Below, piece by piece: positions 1 to 7,800 of a DNA stretch of 20,132 bases (positions are counted from its first letter, which is position 1; the number at the start of each line of letters is the position of its first letter). This stretch comes from JL08 sp965363755 (GTDB taxonomy: Bacteria > Pseudomonadota > Alphaproteobacteria > Rhodobacterales > Rhodobacteraceae), in NCBI GenBank assembly GCA_965363755.1, contig CBDTVL010000044.1, forward strand, positions 1 to 20,132. Reading direction: 5' to 3'. Made by a program: the position numbers and the translations under genes. The notes under the pieces were generated by a model. It was not told the DNA's origin and searched no databases. It saw only the letters and a program-made list of their open reading frames with translations.

Positions 1-224
1 TGCCGTTCCTGCAAGCCCAGAGCCTGCGCAAGCGCCTCGACTTCCGCTGATAATGTGTCGAGTTCGGTTTCCTGCCCGCTGATGGTTTCTTGCAAGACAA
101 ACTGCATAACCATAAAAATGGTCAGCACAAACATCAGAACCAATAGCAAACCAGTCATCGCATCAACGAAACCGGGCCAAATCGACCCCTGAAACCGCTG
201 GCCTGTGCGCCGCGACAAGGCCAT
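1..224 (-). CDS. MotB/OmpA-like membrane protein, N-terminal part (cut by window edge)
   Basis: Only the first 74 codons are present; the gene continues beyond base 1. Translating the minus strand from the ATG at 224 gives a short basic N-terminus and one membrane helix at about residues 17-45 (WPGFVDAMTGLLLVLMFVL). A sequence predicted to form a coiled coil follows (ETELDTLSAEVEALAQAL). The Asp at residue 21, at the start of the helix, sits where MotB/TolR/ExbD proteins carry their proton-accepting Asp. The family normally ends in an OmpA-type peptidoglycan-binding domain, which cannot be seen here. The start lies 3 bases after the stop of the MotA/ExbB-like gene, so the two are very probably cotranscribed and form a stator-like proton channel. 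The MotB-like assignment is good; the cellular role is unknown. Confidence 0.8.
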   Translation of the reverse strand, partial: MALSRRTGQRFQGSIWPGFVDAMTGLLLVLMFVLTIFMVMQFVLQETISGQETELDTLSAEVEALAQALGLQER

Positions 225-227
225 GGA

Positions 228-1436
228 TCACTCCTCCTGCGAGCCGGACGGCTTGCGCATCCGGACAAGGGAACGTGAGGTTGTAATTGCACGGCTGAGC
301 GCGGCGATATCGGTACGCAGTTCGGTCATGCTTTCTTGTCGACCAGCGGAAATCTCTTCCAGAATACGCAGCATCTGCACATCAATCGAACGCAACCGCA
401 TCCGGCTTTCCGCGTCGATGCCTTCAGCAGGCCCGTGCGAGATCATCATCTCGATCAATCGCTCCTGCCCCTCGGCGACCCGATCAAGAGCTGCCGTCGC
501 GCCTTTGCCGCCATCCATCTGCGCCGTCAGGTGTTCAATAGATTCCGCCAGATTGCCAAACTTCTCATCGAGCATGGAGCGATTGACATCTGACTGCGTG
601 AACATCTGCTGAAGCGATTCCATTTGTTCCGTCATCGTGTCGACGACTCCGGCCAGTGCTCCGGCGTCACCGCCCGTCTCATCCCCCGATGAGAAACCGA
701 CCTTGGTGATCGAAGACAGCCACTCTTCCAACTCGCGATAAAACCGGTTTTGCCCGTGTCCGGCAAACAGTTCCAGCAGTCCAACAATAAGCGATCCTGC
801 CAGGCCAAGCAGCGACGATGAAAACGCGACTCCCATACCGCCCAACTGTTCTTCAAGTCCGGTCATCAGACGCTTAAAGACTGCAACGCCTGCTTCGCCT
901 TCTTGTGGCGCGAGGCTGCGAATTGTGTCCACCATCGCCGGAACAGTGGTTGCGAGACCATAAAATGTTCCCAGAAGTCCCAGAAAAATCAACAAGTTGA
1001 CTATATAACGAGTAATCTCGCGGGCTTCATCGATCCGTGTCGCCACAGAATCCAGAATCGAACGGGTGGACGAGGCACCAACTTGCATCCGTGCCCCACG
1101 CGTGCGCAGCAATGATGCCAGCGGCGCCAGCATAGGCGGCGCTTTGACGTTCTCGACAACCATGTCGCTGGCAAAACCTTCAATCCATCGCACAGAGCCA
1201 ATAAGCTGAAATACCTGCCAAAAACAGGCCAACACGCCGATGACAAATACAAAGATGATAAAACCGTTCAGAGCCGGGTTAGCGTGAAATACTCCCAGAA
1301 CCTGCGGCAAGGCCACAAAGACCCCAGAGCCGGACAGGCCCAATACCATAAGCATCGACAGAATCTGTCGAACCGGTTGCGAAAACTGTGGTCGTAATTG
1401 ACGGTCTGGTGGCGCCATTTCGTGCGGTCCTGACAC
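228..1436 (-). CDS. MotA/TolQ/ExbB-family proton channel protein with long C-terminal tail
   Basis: This 402-aa inner-membrane protein shows four probable membrane segments at about residues 27-50, 57-80, 143-168 and 200-226. The last two carry the MotA/TolQ/ExbB pattern (LIFLGLLGTFYGLATT, then GMGVAFSSSLLGLAGSLIVG). From about residue 255 it continues as a long hydrophilic, helical, probably coiled-coil tail of some 140 residues, longer than in a typical ExbB or TolQ. The MotB-like gene follows after 3 bases, which suggests a proton-driven complex that is not flagellar, as no motility genes are near. The start given is GTG with only a weak AG-rich sequence upstream. An ATG six codons later (1418), 9 bases after AGGA, is an alternative. 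Family assignment is firm; the cargo or partner is not visible. Confidence 0.85.
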   Translation of the reverse strand: MSGPHEMAPPDRQLRPQFSQPVRQILSMLMVLGLSGSGVFVALPQVLGVFHANPALNGFIIFVFVIGVLACFWQVFQLIGSVRWIEGFASDMVVENVKAPPMLAPLASLLRTRGARMQVGASSTRSILDSVATRIDEAREITRYIVNLLIFLGLLGTFYGLATTVPAMVDTIRSLAPQEGEAGVAVFKRLMTGLEEQLGGMGVAFSSSLLGLAGSLIVGLLELFAGHGQNRFYRELEEWLSSITKVGFSSGDETGGDAGALAGVVDTMTEQMESLQQMFTQSDVNRSMLDEKFGNLAESIEHLTAQMDGGKGATAALDRVAEGQERLIEMMISHGPAEGIDAESRMRLRSIDVQMLRILEEISAGRQESMTELRTDIAALSRAITTSRSLVRMRKPSGSQEE

Positions 1437-1488
1437 TTGCTCTGCTCTGAGGGAACTCTACATAAAAACCACGGTAAGGGCCAAGGGT

Positions 1489-2019
1489 TTATGTCGTGAG
1501 CAATCTCACCCGACGTTCCAGCCATTCCAGATCAGGATCATGCAATCCCATCTCAGCCAGATGATCCCAAGTATTAAAAAGATATTCCGTATTTGCGCCG
1601 CGCCCGCCGACCGCCCGGGCGATGGTCTGCGCCTGCTCTTCAAGTGGCAGTCCACCACAATATTGCACATGGTCGGCATCAATGACGTAGGTCACCGCGT
1701 CCACGTCAGAACCGCTTGCAAGGCTGATCCGAAGCATCTTCTCCAGATAGGCTGATGAAATCAGCTCTCGTTCGCGCAGATAAGCCAGTACACTTTCTTC
1801 CTGCCCGGCAGGCACACAAAGTGCCACACCTTCGCACTGCGCGCCCACCACCTCGTCCAGCGCCAACACAAGACCAGGTTTGGCTTCGCTGCCGCGGTGA
1901 TGGATCGAGCGCATGCAGAAGGACCGGGCATACCCTTGCAACGTGGCCAATTGCTGTTCGGCCACGTCAAATCCCGGATTCCAGAGCAAAGACCCGTAGC
2001 CAAATACCCATAACGTCAT
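1489..2019 (-). CDS. chaC: Glutathione-specific gamma-glutamylcyclotransferase, ChaC family
   Basis: This 176-aa cytosolic enzyme is expected to cleave glutathione to 5-oxoproline and Cys-Gly. The substrate-binding YGSLLW motif is at residues 8-13. The catalytic Glu is most likely E85 in RELISSAY, matching the REMITGCY stretch of E. coli ChaC as I remember it. Further family matches are GANTEYLF (about 139-146) and GLHDPDL near the C-terminus. Length fits the short ChaC form. The ATG at 2019 is preceded by AAGGA at good spacing. It lies 52 bp upstream of the MotA/ExbB-like gene on the same strand, so readthrough is possible, and is divergent from the DUF2125 gene over a 63-bp gap. Confidence 0.92.
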   Translation of the reverse strand: MTLWVFGYGSLLWNPGFDVAEQQLATLQGYARSFCMRSIHHRGSEAKPGLVLALDEVVGAQCEGVALCVPAGQEESVLAYLRERELISSAYLEKMLRISLASGSDVDAVTYVIDADHVQYCGGLPLEEQAQTIARAVGGRGANTEYLFNTWDHLAEMGLHDPDLEWLERRVRLLTT

Positions 2020-2042
2020 CGTACTGGTCCTTCTCTTTTTGC

Positions 2043-2052
2043 GTCTATAGAC
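2043..2052. promoter_or_regulatory. Symmetric -10-like palindrome between chaC and the DUF2125 gene
   Basis: GTCTATAGAC is a perfect 10-bp palindrome near the middle of the 63-bp divergent gap. It reads TATAGA on both strands, so it could serve as the -10 element in both directions, giving leaders of roughly 20-25 nt. The -35 regions on either side are weak. It could instead be an operator. Confidence 0.4.
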
Positions 2053-2082
2053 ATCAAAGCGCAGGCAGGGAAAAGGTGTGCC

Positions 2083-3084
2083 GTGAAGTTGATCGCAAAA
2101 TTTTGTGTGCTCGGTGTTGTGCTCTGGTCACTCTATTGGCTGGCCGCCGGATTTGGCCTGCGCAGCGGACTGTCGGCGTGGTTTGACACCCAGCGCAAAT
2201 CCGGCTGGCAGGCGGAGTATGCGACGTTAGAGACCCTTGGGTTTCCGCTTCGGCTTGAAATGCGGCTGACGCAACCAGCGCTGGCTGACCCGGCTACCGG
2301 CGTTGCGTGGCAGGCCAACAGCTTGAGCGTTTCGAGCCCTGCATGGTGGCCAGGAAACGTGACCCTGTCGTTTCCGGATACACCTCAGCGCCTGTCTTAT
2401 TTCGATCAAGGTCTGAGCCTGACTGCGCGTGATGCGTTTGCCAATCTACACCTCAAACCGGGTGCGCAACTTGAAGTTCTGGAAATGTCGCTGCAGGCGG
2501 GCCCGTGGGGGATCAGCGAAGACGCTGGTTCGCTGGCGGGCGCCTCTGGTCTTATCATCTCGGCCCGGCAAACTGACAACCCAGCGCAATACAAGATCGA
2601 CCTGTCCGCCGATCAGTTTCGCCCCGGTGACCTGCCGCGTCGTGCCATGCGCCTACCATCGTCATGGCCGATCCAGTTTGACACATTGGTGCTTGACATG
2701 ACGGTGACGTTTGACCGCCCTTGGGACCGCTCTGCATTAGAAAACGCGCGTCCGCAACCTCGCCTGATCAAGCTGAAACTGGCCGAGGCCCTGTGGGGTG
2801 AACTGCGCCTTTTTGCTACAGGTCAGGTCACCGTAGATGAGTTTGGCATCCCAACGGGCACTTTGGATATCAAAGCAGACAATTGGCGCGACATACTTGA
2901 ACTCGCAGAGAAATCCGGCTCCCTCACACCATCCGCTCGCCGCGCATCAGAACAGACGTTGGCTCTGCTCGCAGGGCTGAGCGGCAATCCGGAAGCACTC
3001 GATCTTAGTCTAACGCTGCGTGATGGGTTGATTGCCCTCGGACCGATTCCGATCGGCCCTGCCCCACGTCTAGTCCTGCGTTAA
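2083..3084 (+). CDS. DUF2125 domain-containing envelope protein
   Basis: This 333-aa protein has an N-terminal signal anchor or signal peptide (about residues 4-25, FCVLGVVLWSLYWLAAGFGL). A beta-rich body follows that I recognise as the alphaproteobacterial DUF2125 family, whose function is unknown. Family features include the early W-x-A-x-Y...T-L-x-x-x-G-F-P-L-R segment (residues 42-57) and the terminal LTLRDGLIALGPIPIGPAP. It is probably periplasmic and membrane-tethered. The start is GTG at 2083, supported by AAGG ending 6 bases before. The last codons overlap the stop of the convergent extensin-like gene. No neighbour suggests a pathway. Confidence 0.9.
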   Translation: MKLIAKFCVLGVVLWSLYWLAAGFGLRSGLSAWFDTQRKSGWQAEYATLETLGFPLRLEMRLTQPALADPATGVAWQANSLSVSSPAWWPGNVTLSFPDTPQRLSYFDQGLSLTARDAFANLHLKPGAQLEVLEMSLQAGPWGISEDAGSLAGASGLIISARQTDNPAQYKIDLSADQFRPGDLPRRAMRLPSSWPIQFDTLVLDMTVTFDRPWDRSALENARPQPRLIKLKLAEALWGELRLFATGQVTVDEFGIPTGTLDIKADNWRDILELAEKSGSLTPSARRASEQTLALLAGLSGNPEALDLSLTLRDGLIALGPIPIGPAPRLVLR

Positions 3085-3875
3085 CGACAATAGGCTCCAC
3101 TGCGATACCGCGCCGTGTCAAAGTGGAAATGATCACGATGATACCTGTCAGACCTAGGCCCAAGAACAGTCCCAAACGGTCCACAGGCAGCTTTGTGAAT
3201 TCTCTTCATGGCCCGGCCTGTGCCCTTGGCATTCCAGCCCTTGAGGACCGTGATTTCAGACCCGTCTTGCATGGTGAACCCGGAAATATCGATGGCCCGA
3301 CCACTGCCATGCTCTGAAATACGTGCGCCTCTTTGATTGTTTCGCGTACGGCACGCGTAATGTGCGGCGACATGGATGCGGGACACTTTGCCGCGTGATT
3401 TCAGAGCCGGAGTCAGACCTTCGTCGACCCACGTCCTCAGGGCCAGCGCCGTCGGACAATCAATCACTGCGTGCTGGCTCAGAGTTATGCCGGAAACCGA
3501 GCGCAGCCGCACTGCCTTGTCAATGCCGCATCCCTTGATGCGACCGGGAACATGCCCGACATTATCGCCCTGCAGTGCCGGATCGCCACATAATGCTCCT
3601 TTTGCGAGCCTGCGACGCTTGGCCATGACTCTCTGCTCCAGTTCCAACGAGCGCGACAGTGGGCGCGGCGAAGCCGGCAGTTGAACCGAGGCCAAGATGA
3701 CCCCTTGCGCTGCAATCAACTGCGCTGAGACGGGGCGCAATTGCGGGCGTATCTGAATTCTCGATTTTTCAAAATCCGTCACAGTTTCACGTGCCAACGG
3801 TCTGACAGATCTTTCGGGTGCGGCCTGTAACTGCCCCGCGCAGACCATTAGAGTTATCAGTAAAAGAACCCTCAC
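3081..3875 (-). CDS. Exported extensin-like C-terminal family protein, probable LAS/M15-type peptidase fold
   Basis: The protein is 264 aa with a Sec signal peptide at about residues 1-18 (cleavage near QA-AP). A linker carries the RPQLRP motif (43-48), and the extensin-like C-terminal domain spans about 93-264. The domain contains the full SxHxxGxAxD pattern (S187, H189, G192, A194, D196) and a late HFH (H249, H251). These are the zinc-ligand signatures of LAS/M15 peptidoglycan peptidases such as VanY or DacB. Six cysteines in the mature part (96, 116, 140, 175, 231, 263) could form three disulfides, consistent with the periplasm. The start is GTG overlapping the tyrC stop (GTGA), so translation is probably coupled. 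Family membership is sure; peptidase activity is inferred. Confidence 0.9.
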   Translation of the reverse strand: MRVLLLITLMVCAGQLQAAPERSVRPLARETVTDFEKSRIQIRPQLRPVSAQLIAAQGVILASVQLPASPRPLSRSLELEQRVMAKRRRLAKGALCGDPALQGDNVGHVPGRIKGCGIDKAVRLRSVSGITLSQHAVIDCPTALALRTWVDEGLTPALKSRGKVSRIHVAAHYACRTRNNQRGARISEHGSGRAIDISGFTMQDGSEITVLKGWNAKGTGRAMKRIHKAACGPFGTVLGPRSDRYHRDHFHFDTARYRSGAYCR

Positions 3876-4792
3876 GTGTTTTGCTTGCCGCGCCCAAAAT
3901 CAGGAGCGTCGGTGTCTTGTCCAGCCTCAATGATCCCGCGACGTATGGCGCGCGTGCGGGTGAAATAGGCGTGCAGATGGTCGCCATCACCGGTCCGTAT
4001 GGCGCGCTGCAACGCAAATAGTTCTTCCGTAAAGCGCCCCAGAATTTCCAGCGTTGCATCCTTGTTCGTCAGGAAGACATCGCGCCACATTGTCGGATCG
4101 CTGGCCGCAATCCGGGTAAAGTCACGAAATCCGGCAGCAGAGAACTTGATAACTTCGCTGTCCGTTACGCGACGCAGATCGTCGGCGACCCCCACCATTG
4201 TGTAGGCAATTAGATGCGGGGCGTGGGATGTCACGGCCAGAACCAGATCGTGGTGGTCCGCGTCCATCGTCTCGACATTGCTGCCCAATCCGATCCACAG
4301 GTCAGTCAGCCGCTTGACGGCTTCGGCGTCTGAGCCTTCGATCGGCACAATCAGGCACCAACGGTTATCAAACAGTTCTGCAAAGCCAGACTCGGGGCCG
4401 GAATGTTCTGTGCCTGCCAACGGGTGCGCAGGCACAAAATGAACACCTTCGGGCAAATGTGGTGCAACCGCCGAGATGATATCGCGCTTGACTGATCCGA
4501 CATCGCTGACGGTTGCCCCCGGTTTTAAAGCAGGGCCAATCAATTCAGCGACCGCGCCCATAACGCCCGGCGGAACACATAAGACCACGAGGTCGGCGCC
4601 GTCGACAGCCTCTAGCGCGCTGTCGCACACCCGGTCGCACAACCCAATCCGGCGCGCAGTCTCGCGGGTGGCTTCGGACTGGGCATAACCAGTGACTTCG
4701 CCAGCCAATCCAGCCCGTTTCATCCCCCAGAACATCGAAGAGGCAATCAGGCCTAGCCCGATTAGCGCAACCCGATCGTATAGCACAGTCAT
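3872..4792 (-). CDS. tyrC: Prephenate/arogenate (cyclohexadienyl) dehydrogenase
   Basis: This 306-aa cytosolic enzyme oxidises and decarboxylates prephenate or arogenate for tyrosine synthesis. An N-terminal dinucleotide-binding fold is visible (VALIGLGLIASS, GxGxxA at residues 12-17). The family motif HPLAGTEHSGPESGF follows, with the catalytic-region histidines. The C-terminal helical half contains the SHAPHLIAYT segment. The ATG at 4792 overlaps the hisC stop as ATGA. The open frame extends further upstream, but the MTVLYDRVALIG start fits the family and the overlap. There is no chorismate mutase or ACT domain. The order hisC-tyrC is common in alphaproteobacteria, where HisC can also transaminate aromatic keto acids. 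Preference for prephenate or arogenate cannot be read from sequence. Confidence 0.93.
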   Translation of the reverse strand: MTVLYDRVALIGLGLIASSMFWGMKRAGLAGEVTGYAQSEATRETARRIGLCDRVCDSALEAVDGADLVVLCVPPGVMGAVAELIGPALKPGATVSDVGSVKRDIISAVAPHLPEGVHFVPAHPLAGTEHSGPESGFAELFDNRWCLIVPIEGSDAEAVKRLTDLWIGLGSNVETMDADHHDLVLAVTSHAPHLIAYTMVGVADDLRRVTDSEVIKFSAAGFRDFTRIAASDPTMWRDVFLTNKDATLEILGRFTEELFALQRAIRTGDGDHLHAYFTRTRAIRRGIIEAGQDTDAPDFGRGKQNT

Positions 4793-5874
4793 CGTGCACC
4801 GCCTTTGAACTGGCCGACAGCTTCGGCCACCCGGCGGCAGGCATTTTCGTCGCCGACAGTAATGCGCAAACACTGCGGCAGATTATATCCCGCAACCCGG
4901 CGCACAATCAGGCCCTGAGATTGCAGGTATGAATCACAAGCCTCTGCCTCTTCCTGACTTGCAAAGCGAGCGAGGATGAAATTGGCACAGGACGTATCAG
5001 AGGGAACCCCAAGTTCTGCCAGCGCCTCGGCAAGCCAGCTTCGCCATTTCGCATTCTCAGCCCGGCAGTTATCGCCATAAGCAACATCGCGAATAGCCGC
5101 TTCTGCTGTCGCCAGGGCCGCACCCGACAGGTTAAATGGCCCGCGGACCCGGTTCAAAACATCAATTACATGGGCTGGGCCATAGCCCCATCCGATGCGC
5201 AAACCGCCCAGACCAAACAGCTTGGAAAAGGTGCGCGTCATCACCACGTTTTCGCAGCGATCCACCAATCCAGAGCCCCCATCATAGCCCTCTACATATT
5301 CGGCATAGGCACCGTCTAGCACTAGCAACGTTTGCGGTGGCAGACCGCTGGCAAGGCGCTGCACCTCAGCGGGACTGATCATTGTGCCCGTTGGATTGTT
5401 TGGGTTCGCAATGAAGACTAGTTTTGTGCGTTCGCTGCAGGCTGCCAGAAGGGCCGCGATGTCGGTTACCCTTTCGTGCTCAGGCACTTCAACCGGGGTG
5501 GCACCGGCGGCCAGCGCAGATATCCGGTACATGGCAAAGCCATGTTCAGTATGGATCACCTCGTCGCCTGGACCGGCGTAGGCCTGACAAAGCATTGCAA
5601 TAATCTCGTCCGATCCCGCGCCACAAATAATCCGCTCCGGATCCAGATCCAGAACCTCACCGATGGCCTGGCGCAACCCAATATGGTTGGTTGAGGGGTA
5701 TCGATGCAAATTTTTGGCCGCGCTTTGATAGGCGTCAATCGCCGCCTTGGAGGGGCCAAGCGGATTTTCATTCGAGGACAGTTTGACTGCATTACACATG
5801 CCCTCAACATGCGCAGCACCGCCCTGATAGGGCGAAATCTGCTCAATACCGGGTTGCGGCGTGATCTTGGTCAT
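4789..5874 (-). CDS. hisC: Histidinol-phosphate aminotransferase
   Basis: This 361-aa PLP-dependent fold-type I aminotransferase converts imidazole-acetol phosphate to histidinol phosphate with glutamate and often also acts on aromatic substrates. Visible landmarks are LSSNENPLGPS (32-42), CGAGSDE (84-90), ANPNNPTGT (157-165), LDGAYAEY with D187 and Y190, and the PLP lysine K218 in TFSKLFGLGGLRIGW. Length is normal. It is the first gene of the coupled set hisC-tyrC-extensin-like, and its stop overlaps the next ATG. The 132-bp gap upstream separates it from the phosphatase gene; I see no convincing terminator or promoter there. Confidence 0.95.
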   Translation of the reverse strand: MTKITPQPGIEQISPYQGGAAHVEGMCNAVKLSSNENPLGPSKAAIDAYQSAAKNLHRYPSTNHIGLRQAIGEVLDLDPERIICGAGSDEIIAMLCQAYAGPGDEVIHTEHGFAMYRISALAAGATPVEVPEHERVTDIAALLAACSERTKLVFIANPNNPTGTMISPAEVQRLASGLPPQTLLVLDGAYAEYVEGYDGGSGLVDRCENVVMTRTFSKLFGLGGLRIGWGYGPAHVIDVLNRVRGPFNLSGAALATAEAAIRDVAYGDNCRAENAKWRSWLAEALAELGVPSDTSCANFILARFASQEEAEACDSYLQSQGLIVRRVAGYNLPQCLRITVGDENACRRVAEAVGQFKGGAR

Positions 5875-6006
5875 GCGCTGGCGTCCTCTTTGGACCCGTT
5901 TTATCTATGGAAATTGGGCAATGCCATCCCCAAAGAGACATGGCCGCAATGGTTGGCTCTGCGGAGAGAATGTGCCGTTCAATCGCATAGGATTGTGGGA
6001 ATACCC

Positions 6007-7674
6007 TTAGCGCGTCACCTCATCCAGTACGATTCCGGAGGCGCCACTGGGCGCAGTAATTCCAAGAATGTTGCTCAATGTCACTGCCACGTCAATTGTA
6101 CCCACACGGCGGCCAACCTTTGCAGGTTCAATGCCGGGACCGGCGAATATGATGGGAACATGCGTATCGTAACGCCACGGAGAGCCATGCATTGCCGCGA
6201 TCGGCCCTTTGTCCATCAAAAATGAATACGGTGATTGGACTACATAAATGTCACCTGAACGTTGCGGATGGAAATTCCGGCGAATTGGATCTTCCAAAAA
6301 ACCTCCGCGCTGCTCTGGCAACGGTACTGTCGGCATCGCCATCGCAATACCCGGCGTCGCATTCAGCATTTCGACAATGAACCTCTCAACTTCTCGGCGA
6401 TTGGCCTGTGCCGCGATGATCGCGTCGTCGTCGAGGTAAATGTAGGGGCGAAAAAACAGCTTAACGGCAGCCTCGACGTCAAATTCTGCGTCAACGGCAG
6501 AATTGATTTTCTCCTGAAGGTCAGCGTTGAAGTTGCGATAAACAATGAATCCCTGCTCGGTCATGAACTCCGGCATTTCTGGCATACCGTGATCGCCCGA
6601 AAGAACATAGAGAACATGGTCTGAACCGATTTCGTTATCAGTGAACGACATGAATTCCGCCAAAGTTCGGTCAAGGCGGCGGACGGTTTCTTCATTTTCT
6701 AAGCTGGAGGGTCCAAAGAAGTGATTGGTTGCATCCACGGCAGAAAAACTAATGCTGAGATAGTCAGTAAAGTTGTCATCCCCGAGACCTTCCTCGACAA
6801 TTGTCGACTTGGCGAAATCTGCGGTCAACTGGTCTCCCAGCGGACTAATCAGGACCTGAGTGTAGTAAAGCCCATCCTCGGGTTTGCCATATTGATGTGG
6901 GAATGTGCGTCCAAACCCCTTCAAATCGGTTTCATACGACCGGTCGTCGTTTGCGGCGAGTAGATATGAGTCTTTTGGGTCAACCAACGACCACGTGCCA
7001 CCAATTGCTGCATCCGCGGGCCGCGCAGAATTCCACGATGTCACCCAATCCGGATAGGTTTCGAAGTAATATGAGCTTGTTTCAAAGGCACCGGTTGCAG
7101 TTGACATCCAAAATGCCTTGCCGATGTGACCGGCCATCGCCACAGCTGAACGATCTTTGCCTGAAACGCTAAAGATCTTCGATCTGCCGTTGTTTGATTT
7201 GGAGAGTTCATCCGCAAATGTCGACACCAATATGTTTGCAGGTGATCGCCCGTCGGACTTGGCTGCAGCTTGCGTGGGATCGAGTTGTTTGCCTTCGCCG
7301 CCAAAACCCGGGACTGCCAGCAAAGCGTAATCAGGGTCTTCGATATTATATCCAAGTTCACCGCTATTTCGGTCGAGCCACGCATTCCCGATCATGCCAT
7401 GCTCTGATGGATGGGCCCCCGTGGACAAGGTCGCATGGCCAACGATGGTTTCCGTATTGGCGTGAAGATGGTGCGCATCTGTATACCAAACGCCACCATC
7501 CATCAGCTTGCGAAACCCGTCCGCGCCGAAGCTGTCCGCGTAGCGAGAGATCAGATCACCTCGAAAGCCATCAACCGTGATCTGCACAATGAGCTTAACA
7601 TCAGAGGCAGTAGCCGCTCGGGTAGATAAAAGCACCACAGCCACGGCTGCCAATGTCAATACTGCCGTTTTCAT
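6007..7674 (-). CDS. Exported PafA/PhoK-type alkaline phosphatase
   Basis: The protein is 555 aa, close to PhoK in length, with a signal peptide at about residues 1-23. It belongs to the alkaline phosphatase superfamily. Expected metal ligands are D35, D313, H317, D360, H361 and H496, and the Thr nucleophile is T76 in TIVGHA. The residues that mark PafA/PhoK phosphomonoesterases are also present: N97 (GNAW), K172 and R174 (SGKDRSAVAMAGH). It probably releases phosphate from organic monoesters in the periplasm or outside the cell. Codon choice looks more AT-rich than in the flanking hisC and rpsD genes, which may mean acquisition by transfer. A GGGGG sequence precedes the ATG. It appears monocistronic. 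Databases may call it an alkaline phosphatase family or nucleotide pyrophosphatase protein. Confidence 0.9.
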   Translation of the reverse strand: MKTAVLTLAAVAVVLLSTRAATASDVKLIVQITVDGFRGDLISRYADSFGADGFRKLMDGGVWYTDAHHLHANTETIVGHATLSTGAHPSEHGMIGNAWLDRNSGELGYNIEDPDYALLAVPGFGGEGKQLDPTQAAAKSDGRSPANILVSTFADELSKSNNGRSKIFSVSGKDRSAVAMAGHIGKAFWMSTATGAFETSSYYFETYPDWVTSWNSARPADAAIGGTWSLVDPKDSYLLAANDDRSYETDLKGFGRTFPHQYGKPEDGLYYTQVLISPLGDQLTADFAKSTIVEEGLGDDNFTDYLSISFSAVDATNHFFGPSSLENEETVRRLDRTLAEFMSFTDNEIGSDHVLYVLSGDHGMPEMPEFMTEQGFIVYRNFNADLQEKINSAVDAEFDVEAAVKLFFRPYIYLDDDAIIAAQANRREVERFIVEMLNATPGIAMAMPTVPLPEQRGGFLEDPIRRNFHPQRSGDIYVVQSPYSFLMDKGPIAAMHGSPWRYDTHVPIIFAGPGIEPAKVGRRVGTIDVAVTLSNILGITAPSGASGIVLDEVTR

Positions 7675-7727
7675 TTTGGCCCCCTTATCCGTAATTTCTA
7701 CAGGCCAGTTCCCACAACCCAGCTAAT

Positions 7728-7739
7728 CTGATGCATCAG
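7728..7739. promoter_or_regulatory. 12-bp perfect palindrome at the phosphatase promoter
   Basis: CTGATGCATCAG is fully self-complementary and lies at the predicted transcription start of the alkaline phosphatase gene, just downstream of its -10 element. The position suits a repressor operator. No regulator is assigned. Confidence 0.4.
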
Positions 7740-7742
7740 CCT

Positions 7743-7771
7743 GTAAAAATGCTCTTGGCCCAGAATGTCAA
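7743..7771 (-). promoter_or_regulatory. Predicted promoter of the alkaline phosphatase gene
   Basis: On the minus strand a perfect -35 TTGACA (7771-7766) is followed after 17 bases by TTTTAC (7748-7743), a weak -10. The predicted start is about 60 nt before the coding region. I saw no clear Pho box (repeated CTGTCAT-like half sites), so phosphate control is not shown. Confidence 0.5.
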
Positions 7772-7800
7772 CTTTGGGCTGGCAACACAGCATGCCACGT

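Noticed and set aside
1..1436. Zorya-type anti-phage system (ZorA/ZorB)
   Set aside because: The channel pair has some likeness in layout, but no ZorC, ZorD or ZorE gene is visible upstream and the flanking genes are housekeeping; what lies beyond base 1 is unseen, so defence function is not supported.
1755..2186. 143-aa plus-strand open frame over chaC and the DUF2125 start
   Set aside because: It covers the chaC catalytic region in antisense and runs out of frame into DUF2125; both real genes have better starts and family matches.
5704..6225. 173-aa plus-strand open frame spanning the hisC start and the phosphatase end
   Set aside because: It overlaps two well-supported minus-strand genes and shows no domain or ribosome binding site.
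7194..7580. 128-aa plus-strand open frame inside the phosphatase gene
   Set aside because: It is antisense to conserved active-site segments of the phosphatase and has no recognisable features.
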